From Scolanthus callimorphus (taxonomy: Eukaryota > Cnidaria > Anthozoa > Actiniaria > Edwardsiidae): 64,000 nt of DNA. The notes beneath the pieces are model-generated. The model worked only from the letters and a program-made list of their open reading frames with translations. It was not told the origin of the DNA and did no database searches. This document shows, in pieces, positions 63,449-64,000 of this stretch. The position numbers and the translations under genes were made by a program. Location of the stretch: positions 33,421,205 through 33,485,204 of the forward strand of contig CM066912.1 of NCBI GenBank assembly GCA_033964015.1, given 5' to 3'. How positions within the stretch are numbered: the first letter of the stretch is position 1; each line of letters opens with the position of its first letter.

Positions 63449-64000
63449 ATAATCGTGACACTGCGCCCTTTATAGGTCGTCCTACCTATCGCTTACTCGT
63501 GATATTTCTCAAGATTAGCAACGGAGCGAAAAGACCTGTCCTCTCAAAAGACGTATAAACCTTTCAACCGAAATAATCAATCTGGTATTTTTAGCTTGAC
63601 GACCGGCTAAGTGATTCTGGTGAAAAGTTGTTCTTTCAAGACAGTCAAGTCAGTATCAAATGACAGAAGAAAACAAATGGGAGGACTATTTATTTTCTCC
63701 GGAAAATCGAGTGGAGCCTTCGATATCAATAGGAAGTGTCCAACGAACATATTTCCACTGTTGTGGACATTTAAGTCATAAAAGTCTGCTCGACCGACAG
63801 TGTTGGTTGTTAAGGCGGAAAGGGGGTTAGAGTGAAAGTGCCTAAGGAATGGAAGAATACTGCATTAGTTTGCCAGAAAAATGATCAAGTCTTACGGTAT
63901 CTAGTATTTTTGTTGCATAAAGGAAAAGTTATAACCATTTTAAAAACACATTTACTTTACACTCCCATTCTCTTTCCTGTTTCTAATCACCTCTGAGGTA
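63449..64000. other. Right edge of the window, no gene seen
   Basis: No open frame with domain content and no clear repeat are seen. Confidence 0.5.

Overview
The window is nuclear DNA from a cnidarian, most likely an anthozoan (coral, sea anemone or corallimorph). The strongest sign is a spliced gene at 32.8-36.4 kb whose secreted product carries eleven copies of the minicollagen cysteine-rich domain (CxxxCxxxCxxxCxxxCC), a fold known from nematocyst capsule walls. Single-exon class A receptors, a secreted von Willebrand A protein, spliceosomal introns, AT-rich spacers and a dense load of foldback elements and retroelements fit the same assignment. No bacterial, organellar or viral genome is seen.

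Layout. 1-378: 3' end of an unidentified gene. 2.4-3.6 kb: two foldback elements. 4.2-9.6 kb (+): two-exon gene for a secreted von Willebrand A protein; its 4.5-kb intron holds repeats, including a hammerhead ribozyme motif at 7.7 kb. 10.2-12.8 kb: a dead jockey/CR1-like reverse transcriptase in which 56 bp of its own coding sequence has grown into about 20 tandem copies. 13-15.8 kb: dispersed repeats. 16.5-17.6 kb (-): intronless peptide-type class A GPCR. 17.65-19.2 kb: two 20-bp minisatellites inside a foldback element. 20.6-21.9 kb: a 96-bp satellite, 14 copies. 21.9-32.8 kb: gene-poor, with foldback elements and a repeat carrying 20-bp palindromes made of two CRE octamers. 32.8-36.4 kb (+): the poly-CRD gene, three exons. 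37.8-38.8 kb (-): a second intronless GPCR, with NRY and TPxxY in place of the usual motifs. 38.8-41.5 kb: strongly pyrimidine-rich on the + strand. 41.7-42.4 kb: a piggyBac-like MITE. 42.5-49.5 kb: long (TTA)n arrays holding one full-length, apparently intact non-LTR element with a restriction-like endonuclease (R4/Dong-like) and two fragments of it. 55.0-56.8 kb (-): an intronless 456-residue orphan with an upstream open frame. 57.6-57.9 kb (+): two small exons resembling the N-terminal helical domain of Crypton-derived recombinase proteins. 58-64 kb: foldbacks, a long inverted-repeat pair and a decayed LINE fragment.

The host genes do not form an obvious pathway. The poly-CRD protein would act in nematocyst formation, the receptors in neuropeptide or amine-type signalling, and the VWA protein in the extracellular matrix or at the cell surface. 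The main biological story is the poly-CRD gene, together with the way retroelements and microsatellites interact: RNA self-cleavage motifs, microsatellite targeting, and satellites born from coding DNA.
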